Positions 54,501 through 64,000 are shown, counted from the stretch's first letter. The stretch is DNA of 64,000 nt from Takifugu bimaculatus (GCA_004026145.2 CP034980.1:13641085-13705084); one strand, 5' to 3'. Notes: generated by a model not told the origin, from the letters alone. Program-made: numbers and translations.

Positions 54501-57500
54501 AGGCAGGGAACTGAAAACAGACCCCAGTAATAAACGGATGCTTTCCATGAGCGTGCGTGCAGCGTTAGAAAAAAAATCATAAGCTATGAGTGGCGCTGCA
54601 TCGTCCACGGTTGCGTCTGGACAGAGGCCGCGACTTTGTCATCAACTGTGCAAAGAAATCAGAAATTCCACCAGAACCACAAAGATACTCCAGCGACTAA
54701 CTGTAAACACACTTAAACTGACATATGGTCCACAAAAAAACTGTTTTTTTTCCCCCCAGAAAACACAAAAGGACTAAAGTGTAAATCACATGTTTGAAAC
54801 CAAACCCGAGACGCTGCTCAGAGTGTGCCTCCACTTTTTAATATCGTGAGGTGGGAAAAAAATGCAATAAAAGTCACTAAAAACAGACTCTGAGGGCAAA
54901 TCTGTACCAGATTCCTCTCTGTGCGACTTTGATGGCAGTTCTGAACACATCTGTCGATATATTAATTTATGAGATCACGAAATGCACCGAGGGACCTTTT
55001 TTCCTGTTGTTTTAATGACGGTCTTTGTCTCTCCAGGGGAAGAGGGGAGGGCAAACATTGAGGTAATCATTTTGGTGTGCACGGGAGCTGCAGCCACGTT
55101 CCTCTGGCTCATGCTCATCCTCTTCATCCGCAAGCTAAGAAAGGTGAGGCTGCCAAATCTCTCTTCATGTGAGAATTAGTCACTGAAAGTCTAAATTTCT
55201 ATGAATTTGGCCCTGCTGACAAATGACTCGCTGTTCTTTGGAAATAGTGATTTTAATTTTAGCAGGTTGTTATTGCTTCCACATCCTCTGACTATTGGGA
55301 AGTTTTTTTTTAGAACAGAGTGTGCTAAAACCAGCAAGGACAGAGCGAGAATTAAATGTGCTGTTTTTTTGAGTTTTGCTGCATGAATGAATATGGGAAT
55401 AATGGCGTTTATCGTCTTCAGCAACCGGCGCACTATAAAATGGGTCCCTCCATCATCATTGACCCCGATGAGTGTCCCCTGGAGGAGCAGAACGATCTTC
55501 TTCAGTACGACAGCAGCAAATGGGAGTTTCCTCGAGATCGACTGCAACTTGGTGGGTACTATGACCCTCTACCAAAGTGGCTCTTTAAAGGGTTCCTTTA
55601 AGACAAGCATATGTCAGTATAACTACATTAACAGAGACAGCAGTGAACATGATTAATAAAGTCAGTTCTTTTGGGGGTTGAATGGAAGGTGGCTCATAGT
55701 CAGAGTACATTTACCTATCATTCGTATGGTTCTTTATTCTAAGAAAATGAAAAGCTGTAAGTATTACTCAATGACATGGTTGTGCAAAAATGAGTCATTC
55801 GTTTGAACCGTGTTAGATGATGTAACAACTCTGTAGGAGGATGAGCCTTGTAAGAATGTGTGGGAGGGCTGGTGAGACACCGGGGCTGAAAGGCTCCCTC
55901 ACCTCTGTGGTTGATTATATATTATATTTTAAAGAAATGTGACCACTGAAACACCTGTTAAAAACAGGAGGATTTTACAAACAATCTGACAAATATTGAC
56001 ATTATTTCCATGCAGACAATTAAAAAAACCAAACATTTCTAACTTTAATGCGTTGCCTATTCTAAAAAGATGGCGGTATTACCTCAGTTTAATCTAAATC
56101 AGGGACCCTCAAACAAAGTAAAATACACGCAATCCGAGTCCAAACATGTTTTTATTCTGACATTCTCTCAGCTTGAAGGATCAGAAGCGCTGAGACTTTT
56201 CCACATCTAATACCTTTTCCCCTCACCAGGCAAAACTCTGGGCCACGGAGCTTTTGGGAAGGTGGTGGAGGCCTCTGCTTTTGGGATCGACAAGATGTCG
56301 ACATGCAAGACGGTCGCAGTCAAAATGCTCAAAGGTAGGACGTGGACAACCCTCACAGCCTATGTGTCCTGAAGACAGTGTTAATCAATTAAAGGCACCA
56401 ACGCAGGTGACACACAGGGCTGAGATTCTGTGTAAAGGGGGTCAGCAGCTGAGCTAATGTGGATTCCCAGAAGAAGAAGCAGAAGTCTTATTTGGGTTCC
56501 AGGGATGATTTATCAGTCAGAAAGAAAAAGAGATGTGGTGACTGAACACAACAGACTGTGCTATACCGTTTATCATGTCGCAGCATAAATCAGGGCCTCG
56601 GCGAGAGGAACGCGGTGTCTGGCTGCTGGTAGTGGCAGGTCAGCCTTAATGGAAAGCAGCAGGTCTCCTCAAATTGACCGTGGTTTATCATCAGACTCCT
56701 GGGCTGCTTCTGCCTGCGGCCCCAATCATTTTTAAAGTTCACGGTAGATGCCAATAAAATATATATTATATTATATTATATTATATTATATTATATTATA
56801 TTATATTATATTATATTATATGAATGACATCTGCTGATTGTGGAACCACCAGGATCCCTCGAAGAAATGTAATTTCTGGAGAAATAGATATATTTTCACT
56901 TTTTGGAGCTGGACAGCACCCAGAATTGCACACTAAGGTCATCAACTCTTTCCTATAGATCATATAGATTAGCTTACTCGAGGAGCTTTTAGAGGTTGAC
57001 AGAGATCTTGAGGTCGATCCAGACTGAGCGACCTGCAGTGAACCTGGTGTCAGCAGTTGTGTTGTACCGTGCAGGCGGTGCTACGTCCAACGAGAGGAAA
57101 GCCCTCATGTCCGAGCTAAAGATCCTGATCCACATTGGCCATCATCTGAACGTGGTCAACCTTCTTGGAGCCTGCACCAAACCTGGAGGTGAGTTTTTAG
57201 TTGCTTCATTTATAGTGTCAGCAGGATGGTCTTCAGTATAGCTGCAGGACTCAGGATTAACGCTAGTAAACCATCTGAACAGGCCCGCTGATGATGATTG
57301 TGGAGTTCTGCAAATATGGCAACTTGTCCAACTATTTGCGAAGCAAGAGAGATGACTTTATTGTGTACAAGGTGAGTCTCAGCACCCCAACACCTGGCCA
57401 GCCAGTTAGCCAGTGTTAACTCTTGTGCGTGTGCTCTTCAGCGTCAGGACGGTAAGGGGGTGTCATCGCTGTCGGGAATCGAGCTGAGCGAGCTGATGAA

Positions 57501-60500
57501 GCGGCGTCTGGAGAGCGTGGCCAGCACTGGAAGCTCGGCCAGCTCCGGCTTCATCGAAGACAAGAGCTACTGCGACTTTGAGGAAGAGGAAGAAGGTAAA
57601 GGCCAAACACGCCTGGCTTCCCTTCAACGCCCCGCCCACGCCTCCCCTCCCCTCCCCTCCTCTCCCCTGTTTGTCCTCTCCTGCTGTCTCCATCCTCTCA
57701 CCTTTGCTCCTCCCCTTCTGCACAGGAACGAAGCCCCCCCCCCCCTTTAGATTGTTGTTGAGCCTGAGCCTGACGGGACGTTTCCTCCTCCTGTTCTGCA
57801 GTACAATCACTGCAGCGGGAGCCGCTGTCACCCCACTGAGTCTGGGGAGGCGACTGTTTATTTCCTGTCCTGACCTTACTGTAGCTCTGCTGCGGGGCTT
57901 CGGCTCAGGCGCGGCACCTCAGCCGTGTTTTGTGCTGATGTGTTGTTTTTGGTTTGATAGGCTGTTTACTCAGCTGGGCGGGTGGAAGGACTCCTTGTGA
58001 GTTCTTCCACCATCAAGACGCAGAGGCCACATTTCACCTGTCATATGAAAGACATGAATAATTCTAAGTTGTTTTTAATCTCTGATGTTTTAACCACAGA
58101 ACATGTAGGTAGAGACACGGACTTGACAGGATGGATGGTTGAGATGATTTCTTTTGTGGGGGAGCAGAGATTTACAGTTTCCCTGCGGGAATTGTTACGC
58201 TGTCATCCTATCTTGATTTACTTGACATGTGTCGAGGGCACCGAGTGGATTTAAAAACACGGTGGGCTGAGGAAAAGGAGCCCGAACTGACTGTGATCGC
58301 TTTATTTTCGCAGAATCTGAGAATTTATACAAGAGAGTCCTGACACTGGAAGACTTGATTTGCTTCAGTTTCCAAGTTGCAAAAGGCATGGAGTTCTTGG
58401 CTTCACGGAAGGTACTTCCTTTTGAAATGTTGATGTAAAGTGCTTGAAACCATAAAAGTCATGGGTGAGCGGAATCGTGGAATGAAACGTAGAAAGAAAA
58501 TATTCTGAAGTCTTCGCTCCCTTGAGCGATAAATCCAATCCTTCACACACAGTTTCTGCACAGTAAATAAATTCACACATTAGGAAGCATTTAAGTGCTT
58601 ATTTTAAATGCCTGAGCTCTTAAATCTGCTCCAACACACTTTAGTAAGCAGCTAATTTTCTTTCTATTGCCAGTCTAGCTTTTCTGAGGCTTTTAAAAGC
58701 AGGTTAAAACCCTATTTGTCTCAACCCATTCATAATTTTGCCAAAGCCGGATGCGACTGATTAAAGAATGCAGCCATTGTTGTATATGACCTGATTATAG
58801 GTGATTTCTGGGCCTGAGAATGGGACTCATCATCTCCTATTGTAATCTCACTGATGACTTGACCGTGTGTTGCTCTGGCAGCGCCTTTCCATAACATGAA
58901 TGCAGTGGTGTGGCCCTTTACATGCAGGAAAGAGATGTTGAATGAGGTCGGCATGTATTTTTTCTTTCCACAGTGCATCCACCGGGATTTGGCTGCGCGA
59001 AACATCCTTCTGTCTGAGAACAACGTGGTGAAGATTTGTGACTTTGGCCTGGCCAGAGACATTTACAAAGACCCCGATTATGTGCGCAAAGGAGACGTAA
59101 GTTTTAATCTGCTTTAACTTTGACAGGAACAGGAAAGGTACTGGGGCACAGTCACAAAAAGGAGTAATTGTGTGTGTTCTACCTCAACGCCCTCGCAGGC
59201 TCGCCTGCCTCTGAAGTGGATGGCACCTGAGGCCATTTTCGACAAGATCTACACCACTCAGAGTGATGTTTGGTCCCTCGGTGTTCTCATGTGGGAGATC
59301 TTCTCTCTGGGTCAGTCAGGCTCCGACTCTCCTTTGTTTGTGCTACACAACAGAAAAATGACGGCAAACTGTTTCTCTAAATGGAGACGATAACACACAG
59401 GAGCGCGCGTTCTACTGATCACAAACAAAAACTGATCATCTGCAACAAACATGCAAAAATGCACCATTATTTACAGATCCATTTTGGTAATTATGTGTTC
59501 ACTGAAATCTCAGATGGTCATTATGGAGTTTAGTGGACACAGCAGTTATGCAGCCTCACTGTGGGTCTGTGAGGGGACAAAAGGCTTTGTACCGTCAGCC
59601 TGAGGAGACCGTTTTTGTGCCATTCAAGCGCAGCAGCGTTAGCGACGTTGCCTGTGAATTTTAGCGGAGGAGCGGGACATTAAAATGAGAGAATTCCTCC
59701 TGTTTCTGTTATCCGTCTCCCCCCAGCCGCCAACACAAACTCACAGTAAATACACGGTGTAAAACGCTCCCCCCGCTGTGAAACCGCCGCGGCCTTTGAG
59801 ACGATATTGTATAACAGAAAAGCGCGTCCAGCTCCGCGCACACGTCTGCGTTTCGAGACTCAACATGAAATATTGCACGTTTAAACGTCGCCGTGGGACA
59901 CAATTCAAACACGAGAGTCTCGGTGTAAAAAGGCTGAGCTGGATGTAGCGCCGCTCTGTCATCTTTAATCGCTACCACACCGCTGCACTTAAAACATCGG
60001 TCAAACGGCAGATTTTTCTTCTTAACGTGAACTGCCATGGCGTCATTACAGCTCTTCATTTTGGCCTTCTGATTGCTCTTTTTGTTGATTCTTCTCTTTT
60101 CACATGTTCAGTTAAAGACAGACTCAAACATCTGGGTGGGATTAGCTAGTCTCCAAAAGAAAAATGCTCTTTCAATTTCAAAAAATGCTTTGCGTTAGCA
60201 GAGGACTGGGTCTCCATTTACTTGTTACCGGTGGGGTTTTAATCGTCTTATTTTTTGTCTACATCTGTATTCTTTCATGTCAATGGCCTGGGGAATGCGT
60301 GGCAGTAACATTTATGCGCTCATCAGCAAGTAAAATCTGTCGAGTCGTGAAAATAGACGATTATTAGACTTATTTAAATGTCAACTAACAGCTGCTAAAG
60401 TTTTATTTTATATCATTTTGCCTGGGAAAACGAGAGGAATGAGAAAAGGTGGAAAAAGAGAGACGCAAACTGATCCGTAAGCACATTTAGCTGCAAATAT

Positions 60501-63500
60501 CACAACCCTGTCCCAAAAATAACATTCACAATCATGCAAACTACTTCTGTAAAGTTTATCGTGTTGACTTTTCAGGCGCCTCCCCCTACCCCGGTGTCCA
60601 GATCGATGAAGAATTCTGCTGCCAGCTGAAGGATGGGACCAGGATGAGAGCACCAGAATACGCCACCGCTGAGATGTAAGATGTCTATTCATGCGCTGGA
60701 GCTGCTGTCTGCAGATATCTTGTTTTCACCAGCTGCCCAGATGTTCTGAGCAGTTTCACGCGGGCTCTTCTGCATGTTCCTGAGGTTCTCCTCCTGTATT
60801 AGGAGCCAGCAAGGTGAACTCCAGGTCCAATAAAGTTGTCCGTGTCCACACAGCTTTAAGAATCAAGTAGATGCACTGAACATGTAGAGGTTAAGAAAAT
60901 AAAAGCATGACACATAGCAACAACTATATCTATGCAGTTAGGGTTGCCAGATAAGAATGGTGGGTAGAAAAGAGCAGAATATAGCTGGTGCAGATGAACC
61001 ATAGACCCGTCATTAAACCGGATGCTTGGGGTCCTGATTCGGCCGGTGACGAGAGCAGAGGCTGCAGATGGATTTAGGGGTAAATCTAAACCGTAAATAT
61101 CTGCGGCAGATCAGACGGTCCTCTCTGGAAATATCAGTAATGTGAGTAAGCTCTTCAGCTGTGTCCAGATCCTGGATGAGTCCATCAATCTGGAGTTGAT
61201 TTTAAAAGGCCTTTATAGTTTCTATCGAGCTGCTATTCGCTGTGATAGTGACGTGACAGCCACAGCTCAGGCCAGGAAAAGTTAACTTACAGAATCGATC
61301 AGATTTGCATGAGCGAGGCGGAACGGCTCTTTCCCCTTCTTTACTCTATATGGAGTCCAGACCCGCTGATCTCTCCAGCTGTTGATCTACAAACTCACAC
61401 TCACACCGATGGGCTTTTTTTAGTACCAGTGCAACACTGATTCATCAGGAATGCTGTTTGTGGACAAAAATCCCCACGCCGAAGTGCTGCCAGGAATTAA
61501 GTGTGGGATGCTCGGAAAGGGGGAAGACAATAAATAGGATGCCCCTCTTCCCATTGTGAACCCAGCAGTTCAATCCTTTCCCGTATTCAGAAACAACACC
61601 AGCACTCCCTCAAGACCTTACACGTGTGTGGGGAGGGCTTCATTCTTATTGCAGGCAGGAAATGTGGTTTAAATTGTGAAATCATACGGCGTGCCGCCTC
61701 TTGATATGCGTAAGGCTGTGACCATGCTTTCCACATCCGTTCGCCATTATGAGCGCTACCACCTGGACGTGAACATCCGTGTTGCTGAACACACAACTCA
61801 GAGCTGCTTGTTTCCCTTCAGGGGACTCACAGCGGCCTGGTTCTTTGGCTTAGCCAAGGAAAGTCAGCTTCTTTTACCCACTAAAGGAAAAGATCAACGA
61901 TGTATCTGTGGGGAAATGAACAGGATATGGATCCATCACTGCCTGATCCTGACCAGGAATACACCGTCATACCTTACAAACCCTTTACAAACAACTGCTG
62001 TGGAAACTCTGAGGGGGTTTTCCAACACGGACAGAGATGCTGACAGCTCGACAGATGCCTTCAGGCTCTCGCAGGTCCACCTAGGAGGAACAGAGGCTCA
62101 CAATTAGATCAGAAACACTGAGTACAAAAGGATCCGATGGCGATGCGAAAGACAGGCCAGTTGTATGAATGAGCTTTGCATGCTGAAGATATCAGACAAT
62201 GGGAAATCATTTATGTGACAACAGCGACGGTCCCGGGTGATGAAGTTCATATCTACCTCTGTCCTTAGATACCAGACCATGTTGGACTGCTGGGAGGGGA
62301 AGCCTCAAGACAGGCCGACCTTCACTGAGCTGGTGGAGCGGCTGGGAGACCTGCTGCAGGCCAGTGTGCAACAGGTGAGCGGGTCTGTTTCAGGCACCAC
62401 GTAAACCTGTAGCAAAGCTGCTCTTTCTCCCTCTGGATGTCTTGTTTTCTCAGGATATTTTTCTATTTTATGCCCTTATTCTCATCTGTTAAGTCAACTG
62501 AAGTCAATTAAAGCGTCCCACAGGCCCTAAATTAAGTAGCTGAGTAAAGCTGCTGCATACACATACTGGTACTGGAGTTTGTTCCAGTTTAAAGGGCACT
62601 CAGACGGAGACAAAGATCCACCCGAAAGGCCCGCGAGCGTCAGTGCCAAAGCTCAGCTAACACCGTTCACCACGACCTGTTTGCGGCAACGATGCTGCAG
62701 TAGAGCCCCTGGCGTTTGGGCTGGTGTGAGGAAGGAGACTGGAAGACATCACTAGCAGCCCTCATGTGAAAGAGCTCAGCGGACGCCAGCAGCGGAAGGC
62801 TTTGACTCATGTTAATAAAGCTGTTGTTACAGCGCAGGAAAGCCTGTCACGGTCTCTGCCGTGCACACCGGCATTGTACTGGCTTCATTAGGCGTGAGCT
62901 TCTTTGGCTGCTGGCCACAGCCTGTGGAAGTGTGTTTGTATAGCGTGCCGAGGGTATCGCCTTACTTAAACCAATAAAAGGTCGTCCTATTTAATATTCT
63001 CTTCCTGCTGGGCTGCTTTAGGAGGGAAAACACTACATCCCCATCAACACAGCCCTGCTGGCCCAGCTGGGAGACCCATCCGTCACTGCGCCATCAGAGG
63101 AGATGCCCACCCGGCCCGTCTCCCACCGGGAGTCAGGGGGCACCTGGTAAGAACTCGGACGTGTCTGGTTGTTTGTCTTTATAATTGAATACCTCTTAGA
63201 AACCATTTTGCACCTGATTAGAACCGTTCCCGGGGGCCCTCCGGATCCTTTAGGCTGGTGCGCCTGTGAGAACCTTCACTGACAGCTACGGAGCGGGCTC
63301 AAGATTTATGTCCTCTTGAAACAATATTTGCGCAGCTCTTGGGTTTTCGCGGGTCCTTGTGGCGTGCTTATTGCAGAGGTGTTGAAAAGCAGTCGGGTCA
63401 CCTTCCTCTTAAGCCAAACGAAGCATTCATTTAAGCCTCCAAGTGTTGAAACGCAAGGTCAACAAGGCGCGATGTCTTTGATGCTGCACGTTGTTGATTC

Positions 63501-63695
63501 ATTAGTTTCCTGCAGCTTTGTTGCCGAACGCTGCGTCTCTGTCGCGCCGTCATTTACGGAGGAACGCCGCCTGGTAGCTTGGAGACTTACCCTGGAAGTA
63601 CTGTGCTTTTTGGCAGGAACATCAAGATCCGTCCTGCTAGTGTGAAAACCTTTGACGAAGTCGTCACTGACAGCGGGACAAAGGACAACCACGGA
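39305..63695 (+). CDS. kdrl: kdrl, VEGF receptor tyrosine kinase (VEGFR4 class); 3' end outside window
   Basis: Endothelial receptor for VEGF-A-type ligands, driving vessel growth. 28 exons (listed in block entries) total 3606 nt in one frame, 1202 residues, ending in phase 0 at 63695; the remaining tail lies beyond the window. Domain order is signal peptide, seven Ig-like domains, one transmembrane helix (about residues 731-752), then a split tyrosine kinase with P-loop GHGAFG (805-810), Lys832, HRDLAARN (Asp992), DFG (Asp1010) and activation-loop Tyr1018/Tyr1023. The activation loop RDIYKDPDYVRKGD and tail RPASVKTF are KDR-like, not FLT1 or FLT4. Choosing kdrl over kdr rests on the neighbours dlg3 and tex11 (the Xq13 paralogon rather than the kit/pdgfra locus). 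The ATG has A at -3 and G at +4. Confidence 0.85.
39369..43272 (+). other. kdrl intron 1
   Basis: 3.9 kb, with a CA repeat (40640-40708) and a G run (42075-42084). First introns of VEGFR genes often hold endothelial enhancers. I saw no FOX:ETS composite site I would defend. No coding signal. Confidence 0.6.
40640..40708. repeat. CA microsatellite
   Basis: Interrupted CA run in kdrl intron 1. Confidence 0.9.
43273..46926 (+). CDS. kdrl: kdrl exons 2-7, Ig domains 1-3
   Basis: Exons 43273-43363, 44485-44699, 45413-45540, 46321-46468, 46543-46673, 46755-46926 (residues 22 to about 316). Two exons per Ig domain, as in all VEGFR genes. Each domain shows its paired Cys and the D-x-G-x-Y-x-C strand (NDTGTYSCACSK in Ig1, TTEDAGLYHCTAD in Ig3). 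Ig2 and Ig3 are the VEGF-binding domains in the family: Ig2 contains FVIPCRTSSP-like LVIPCRTSSPDVRVTL, and the exon-5 stretch FTIKYKFTCEAEG leads into Ig3. Many N-x-S/T glycosylation sites are present. Confidence 0.93.
43364..46320 (+). other. kdrl introns 2-4
   Basis: Introns 43364-44484, 44700-45412 and 45541-46320. A TTCC-rich patch at about 46010-46040; otherwise nothing beyond splice sites. Confidence 0.6.
47020..47412 (+). CDS. kdrl: kdrl exons 8-9, Ig domain 4
   Basis: Exons 47020-47146 and 47243-47412 (residues about 317-415). EHPYLNLSYTNEHLTTITVK opens the domain, which closes with SISDVQQKYAGVYKISVG. As in other VEGFRs, Ig4 lacks the usual disulphide: the Y-x-C position reads YKIS. 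In family members Ig4 makes receptor-receptor contacts. The acceptor of exon 9 follows a (TG)11T5 tract. Confidence 0.92.
47214..47242 (+). promoter_or_regulatory. (TG)11 T5 AG acceptor tract of kdrl exon 9
   Basis: Eleven TG units (47214-47235), five T, then the acceptor AG at 47241-47242. There is no longer polypyrimidine tract; the repeat takes its place. Confidence 0.9.
47413..49994 (+). other. kdrl introns 9-10
   Basis: Introns 47413-48380 and 48526-49994. No repeat or conserved coding signal was seen. The reading frames at 47.4-47.7 and 49.4-49.7 kb carry no recognisable domain. Confidence 0.55.
48381..52126 (+). CDS. kdrl: kdrl exons 10-12, Ig domain 5
   Basis: Exons 48381-48525, 49995-50097, 52018-52126 (residues about 416-534). 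FKPIISEAFVDVQPF, then the Cys strand QHQLPCVAKGIPLPTITWLW, and KCDIKDVPHVVNVEDREGNW across exon 11. Exon 12 starts SGSTLVIEEARVSGRYTCVA, parallel to the human STLVIQAANVSALYKC segment. The exon 12 start at 52018 was chosen because it keeps the frame; an upstream AG at 51959 would shift it. Confidence 0.88.
50955..50990 (+). repeat. 11-bp inverted repeat
   Basis: Arms AGCCAGAAATC (50955-50965) and GATTTCTGGCT (50980-50990), 14-nt spacer, in kdrl intron 11. Confidence 0.8.
51440..51504. repeat. GT microsatellite
   Basis: GT units with two GC interruptions, in kdrl intron 11. Confidence 0.92.
53343..54152 (+). CDS. kdrl: kdrl exons 13-15, Ig domains 6-7
   Basis: Exons 53343-53627, 53754-53900, 54024-54152 (residues about 535-721). 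Ig6 is encoded by the single large exon 13 (285 nt), with DDVTLTCQAARYLYTSLQWL and TRGYKCLAQ. Ig7 spans exons 14-15, with LKLECDALGVPRPEIMWFKN and KKDDEGLYKCVAKSVEG; it is the membrane-proximal domain that contacts its partner in active VEGFR dimers. The introns between these exons are only 126 and 123 nt, and both are open in frame. Confidence 0.93.
53666..53698 (+). repeat. perfect 12-bp inverted repeat in kdrl intron 13
   Basis: Arms TATGACCCAGGA (53666-53677) and TCCTGGGTCATA (53687-53698), 9-nt A/T loop, inside a 126-nt intron. Confidence 0.9.
54153..56229 (+). other. kdrl introns 15-17
   Basis: Introns 54153-55036, 55144-55421 and 55552-56229. A+T-rich, no recognised element. Confidence 0.55.
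55037..55551 (+). CDS. kdrl: kdrl exons 16-17, transmembrane and juxtamembrane
   Basis: Exons 55037-55143 and 55422-55551 (residues 722-800). The helix VIILVCTGAAATFLWLMLIL FI (731-752) is followed by the stop-transfer RKLRK. The juxtamembrane exon codes HYKMGPSIIIDPDECPLEEQ and then SSKWEFPRDRLQLG, the invariant lead into the class III/V receptor kinase domain. Human KDR has a Tyr at the start of the LSIVMDPDE segment (Y801); here the nearest Tyr is in HYKMGP, two residues earlier. Confidence 0.93.
56230..57371 (+). CDS. kdrl: kdrl exons 18-20, kinase N-lobe
   Basis: Exons 56230-56334, 57075-57188, 57283-57371. Exon 18 holds the glycine loop GHGAFGKVVEASAFGID and the ATP-anchoring Lys in TVAVKMLK. 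Exon 19 holds the C-helix with its Glu (ALMSELKILIHIGHHLNVVN). Exon 20 holds the hinge MIVEFCKYGNLSNYLRSKR and the entry to the kinase insert. All catalytic N-lobe residues are intact. A pentanucleotide repeat sits in the 740-nt intron after exon 18. Confidence 0.96.
56758..56821. repeat. ATATT pentanucleotide repeat
   Basis: About twelve tandem 5-bp units, very regular, in kdrl intron 18. Confidence 0.92.
57442..57595 (+). CDS. kdrl: kdrl exon 21, kinase insert domain
   Basis: A 154-nt exon coding RQDGKGVSSLSGIELSELMK, then RRLESVASTGSSASSGFIED, then KSYCDFEEEEE. The LESVASTGSSASSGFIEDKS part matches the KDR insert (SSASSGFVEEKS). The proximal part lacks the KDYVGAIP stretch that carries human Tyr951. 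The only Tyr in this exon is in KSYCDFEEE, where human KDR has LSDVEEEE. Confidence 0.93.
57596..58973 (+). other. kdrl introns 21-22
   Basis: Introns 57596-58313 and 58412-58973. The second holds a stretch at about 58670-58740 (TTTTAAAAGCAGGTTAAAAC and on) that resembles the 3' coding end of fish LINE elements; this is weak. Confidence 0.45.
58314..62374 (+). CDS. kdrl: kdrl exons 22-26, kinase C-lobe
   Basis: Exons 58314-58411, 58974-59096, 59199-59310, 60576-60675, 62269-62374. In order: LEDLICFSFQVAKGMEFLAS, the catalytic loop CIHRDLAARNILLS, KICDFGLARDIYKDPDYVRK, the APE motif LPLKWMAPEAIFDK, SDVWSLGVLMWEIFSLG, and the C-terminal YQTMLDCWEGKPQDRPTF with the conserved Arg. Nothing suggests loss of activity. 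Introns of about 1.3 and 1.6 kb flank exon 25. Confidence 0.96.
59311..62268 (+). other. kdrl introns 24-25
   Basis: Introns 59311-60575 and 60676-62268. No recognisable exon or element. The 143-codon plus-strand frame at 61676-62107 has no family motif. Confidence 0.55.
62375..63616 (+). other. kdrl introns 26-27
   Basis: Introns 62375-63021 and 63147-63616. No notable feature. Confidence 0.55.
63022..63695 (+). CDS. kdrl: kdrl exons 27-28, proximal C-tail
   Basis: Exons 63022-63146 and 63617-63695 (residues 1135-1202). EGKHYIPINTALLAQLG contains Tyr1139, aligned with human Tyr1175 (GKDYIVLP), the PLC-gamma/Shb docking site. Exon 28 reads WNIKIRPASVKTFDEVVTDS. The human FHYDNT segment with Tyr1214 has no counterpart before RPASVKTF. 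The donor GTGAGT at 63696 shows that the gene continues past the window. Confidence 0.88.
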
Positions 63696-63859
63696 GTGAG
63701 TTATTTGTTTTGAAACTAAATCGGGAACAAACAGTAGATAACCCAGCCTGGCTGCAGCTCAACACAACACTGATACAAGCCAAGGATGAATTGTTTAGGA
63801 CAAAATATCACACTGGAGATTTTATACAACTGATCCATGCCTACTGATTTGTTTTCTTC

Positions 63860-64000
63860 TAACTTTCAAGCAATCTGGAGTTCCACAGGGCTCTATACCC
63901 AGAACTCCTTATTATGCTCGGTAGCAGAGTTTAAACAACATCGACATTCTGGATTCTCTTCATTCTGATACACACAAACACTTGTTTAAACACATTTTTA
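63860..64000 (+). mobile_element. possible reverse-transcriptase relic
   Basis: Around 63871-63905 the sequence translates as QSGVPQGSI, the S-G-V-P-Q-G-S box of non-LTR retrotransposon reverse transcriptases, then degenerates. It lies in the last intron in the window. It is short, and the element boundaries cannot be set. Confidence 0.4.

Noticed and set aside
61676..62107. 143-codon plus-strand frame before kdrl exon 26
   Set aside because: No recognisable domain or splice context.
1..64000. CRISPR array, operon, tRNA/rRNA gene or new multi-gene system
   Set aside because: All direct repeats seen are simple microsatellites. Everything coding fits three known vertebrate genes, and no cloverleaf or rRNA signature was noticed by eye.

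Overview
The window is vertebrate nuclear DNA. Coding sequence is split into short exons with GT-AG introns, there are many CA/TG microsatellites, and no prokaryote-style gene packing. A ray-finned fish, probably a teleost, is the best fit: introns are compact, repeats resemble dispersed fish elements, and a fourth-class VEGF receptor follows dlg3 and tex11. The species cannot be named from the sequence alone.

Layout. (1) 1-5077 holds no exon I can support and is upstream intron or 5' flank of dlg3. (2) 5078-25472, plus strand: dlg3 (SAP102-type synaptic MAGUK scaffold) from a linker exon through PDZ1, PDZ2, PDZ3, SH3-HOOK and guanylate-kinase-like domains to the stop. The true N-terminus lies upstream of the window. 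The constitutive path encodes 711 residues, and four alternative exons were found by phase and homology. (3) 25473 to about 28440: dlg3 3' UTR. (4) 28728-36522, minus strand: a complete tex11 (ZIP4/Spo22-type meiotic TPR protein), 29 coding exons, 912 residues, tail-to-tail with dlg3. (5) 36523-39304: intergenic, with the promoter region of the next gene. (6) 39305-63695, plus strand: a VEGF receptor tyrosine kinase, best called kdrl (VEGFR4 class). 28 exons encode 1202 residues; the end of the C-terminal tail is beyond the window.

The three genes do not form a pathway: one is a synaptic scaffold, one a meiotic crossover factor, one an endothelial receptor. Their order is informative, because DLG3 and TEX11 are also convergent neighbours on human Xq13. 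A VEGFR beside them fits the VEGFR class that placental mammals lost.

I found no CRISPR array, RNA gene, intact mobile element or new multi-gene system. The most interesting signals concern splicing: mutually exclusive dlg3 exons with a perfect 15-bp hairpin in the intron between them, a CFTR-like (TG)11T5 acceptor in kdrl, two consecutive kdrl introns that are in-frame and open, two GC-AG introns in tex11, and a long UG repeat 12 nt past a tex11 donor site. Exon boundaries were set by hand from splice consensus, phase and remembered family sequences; no alignment was run.
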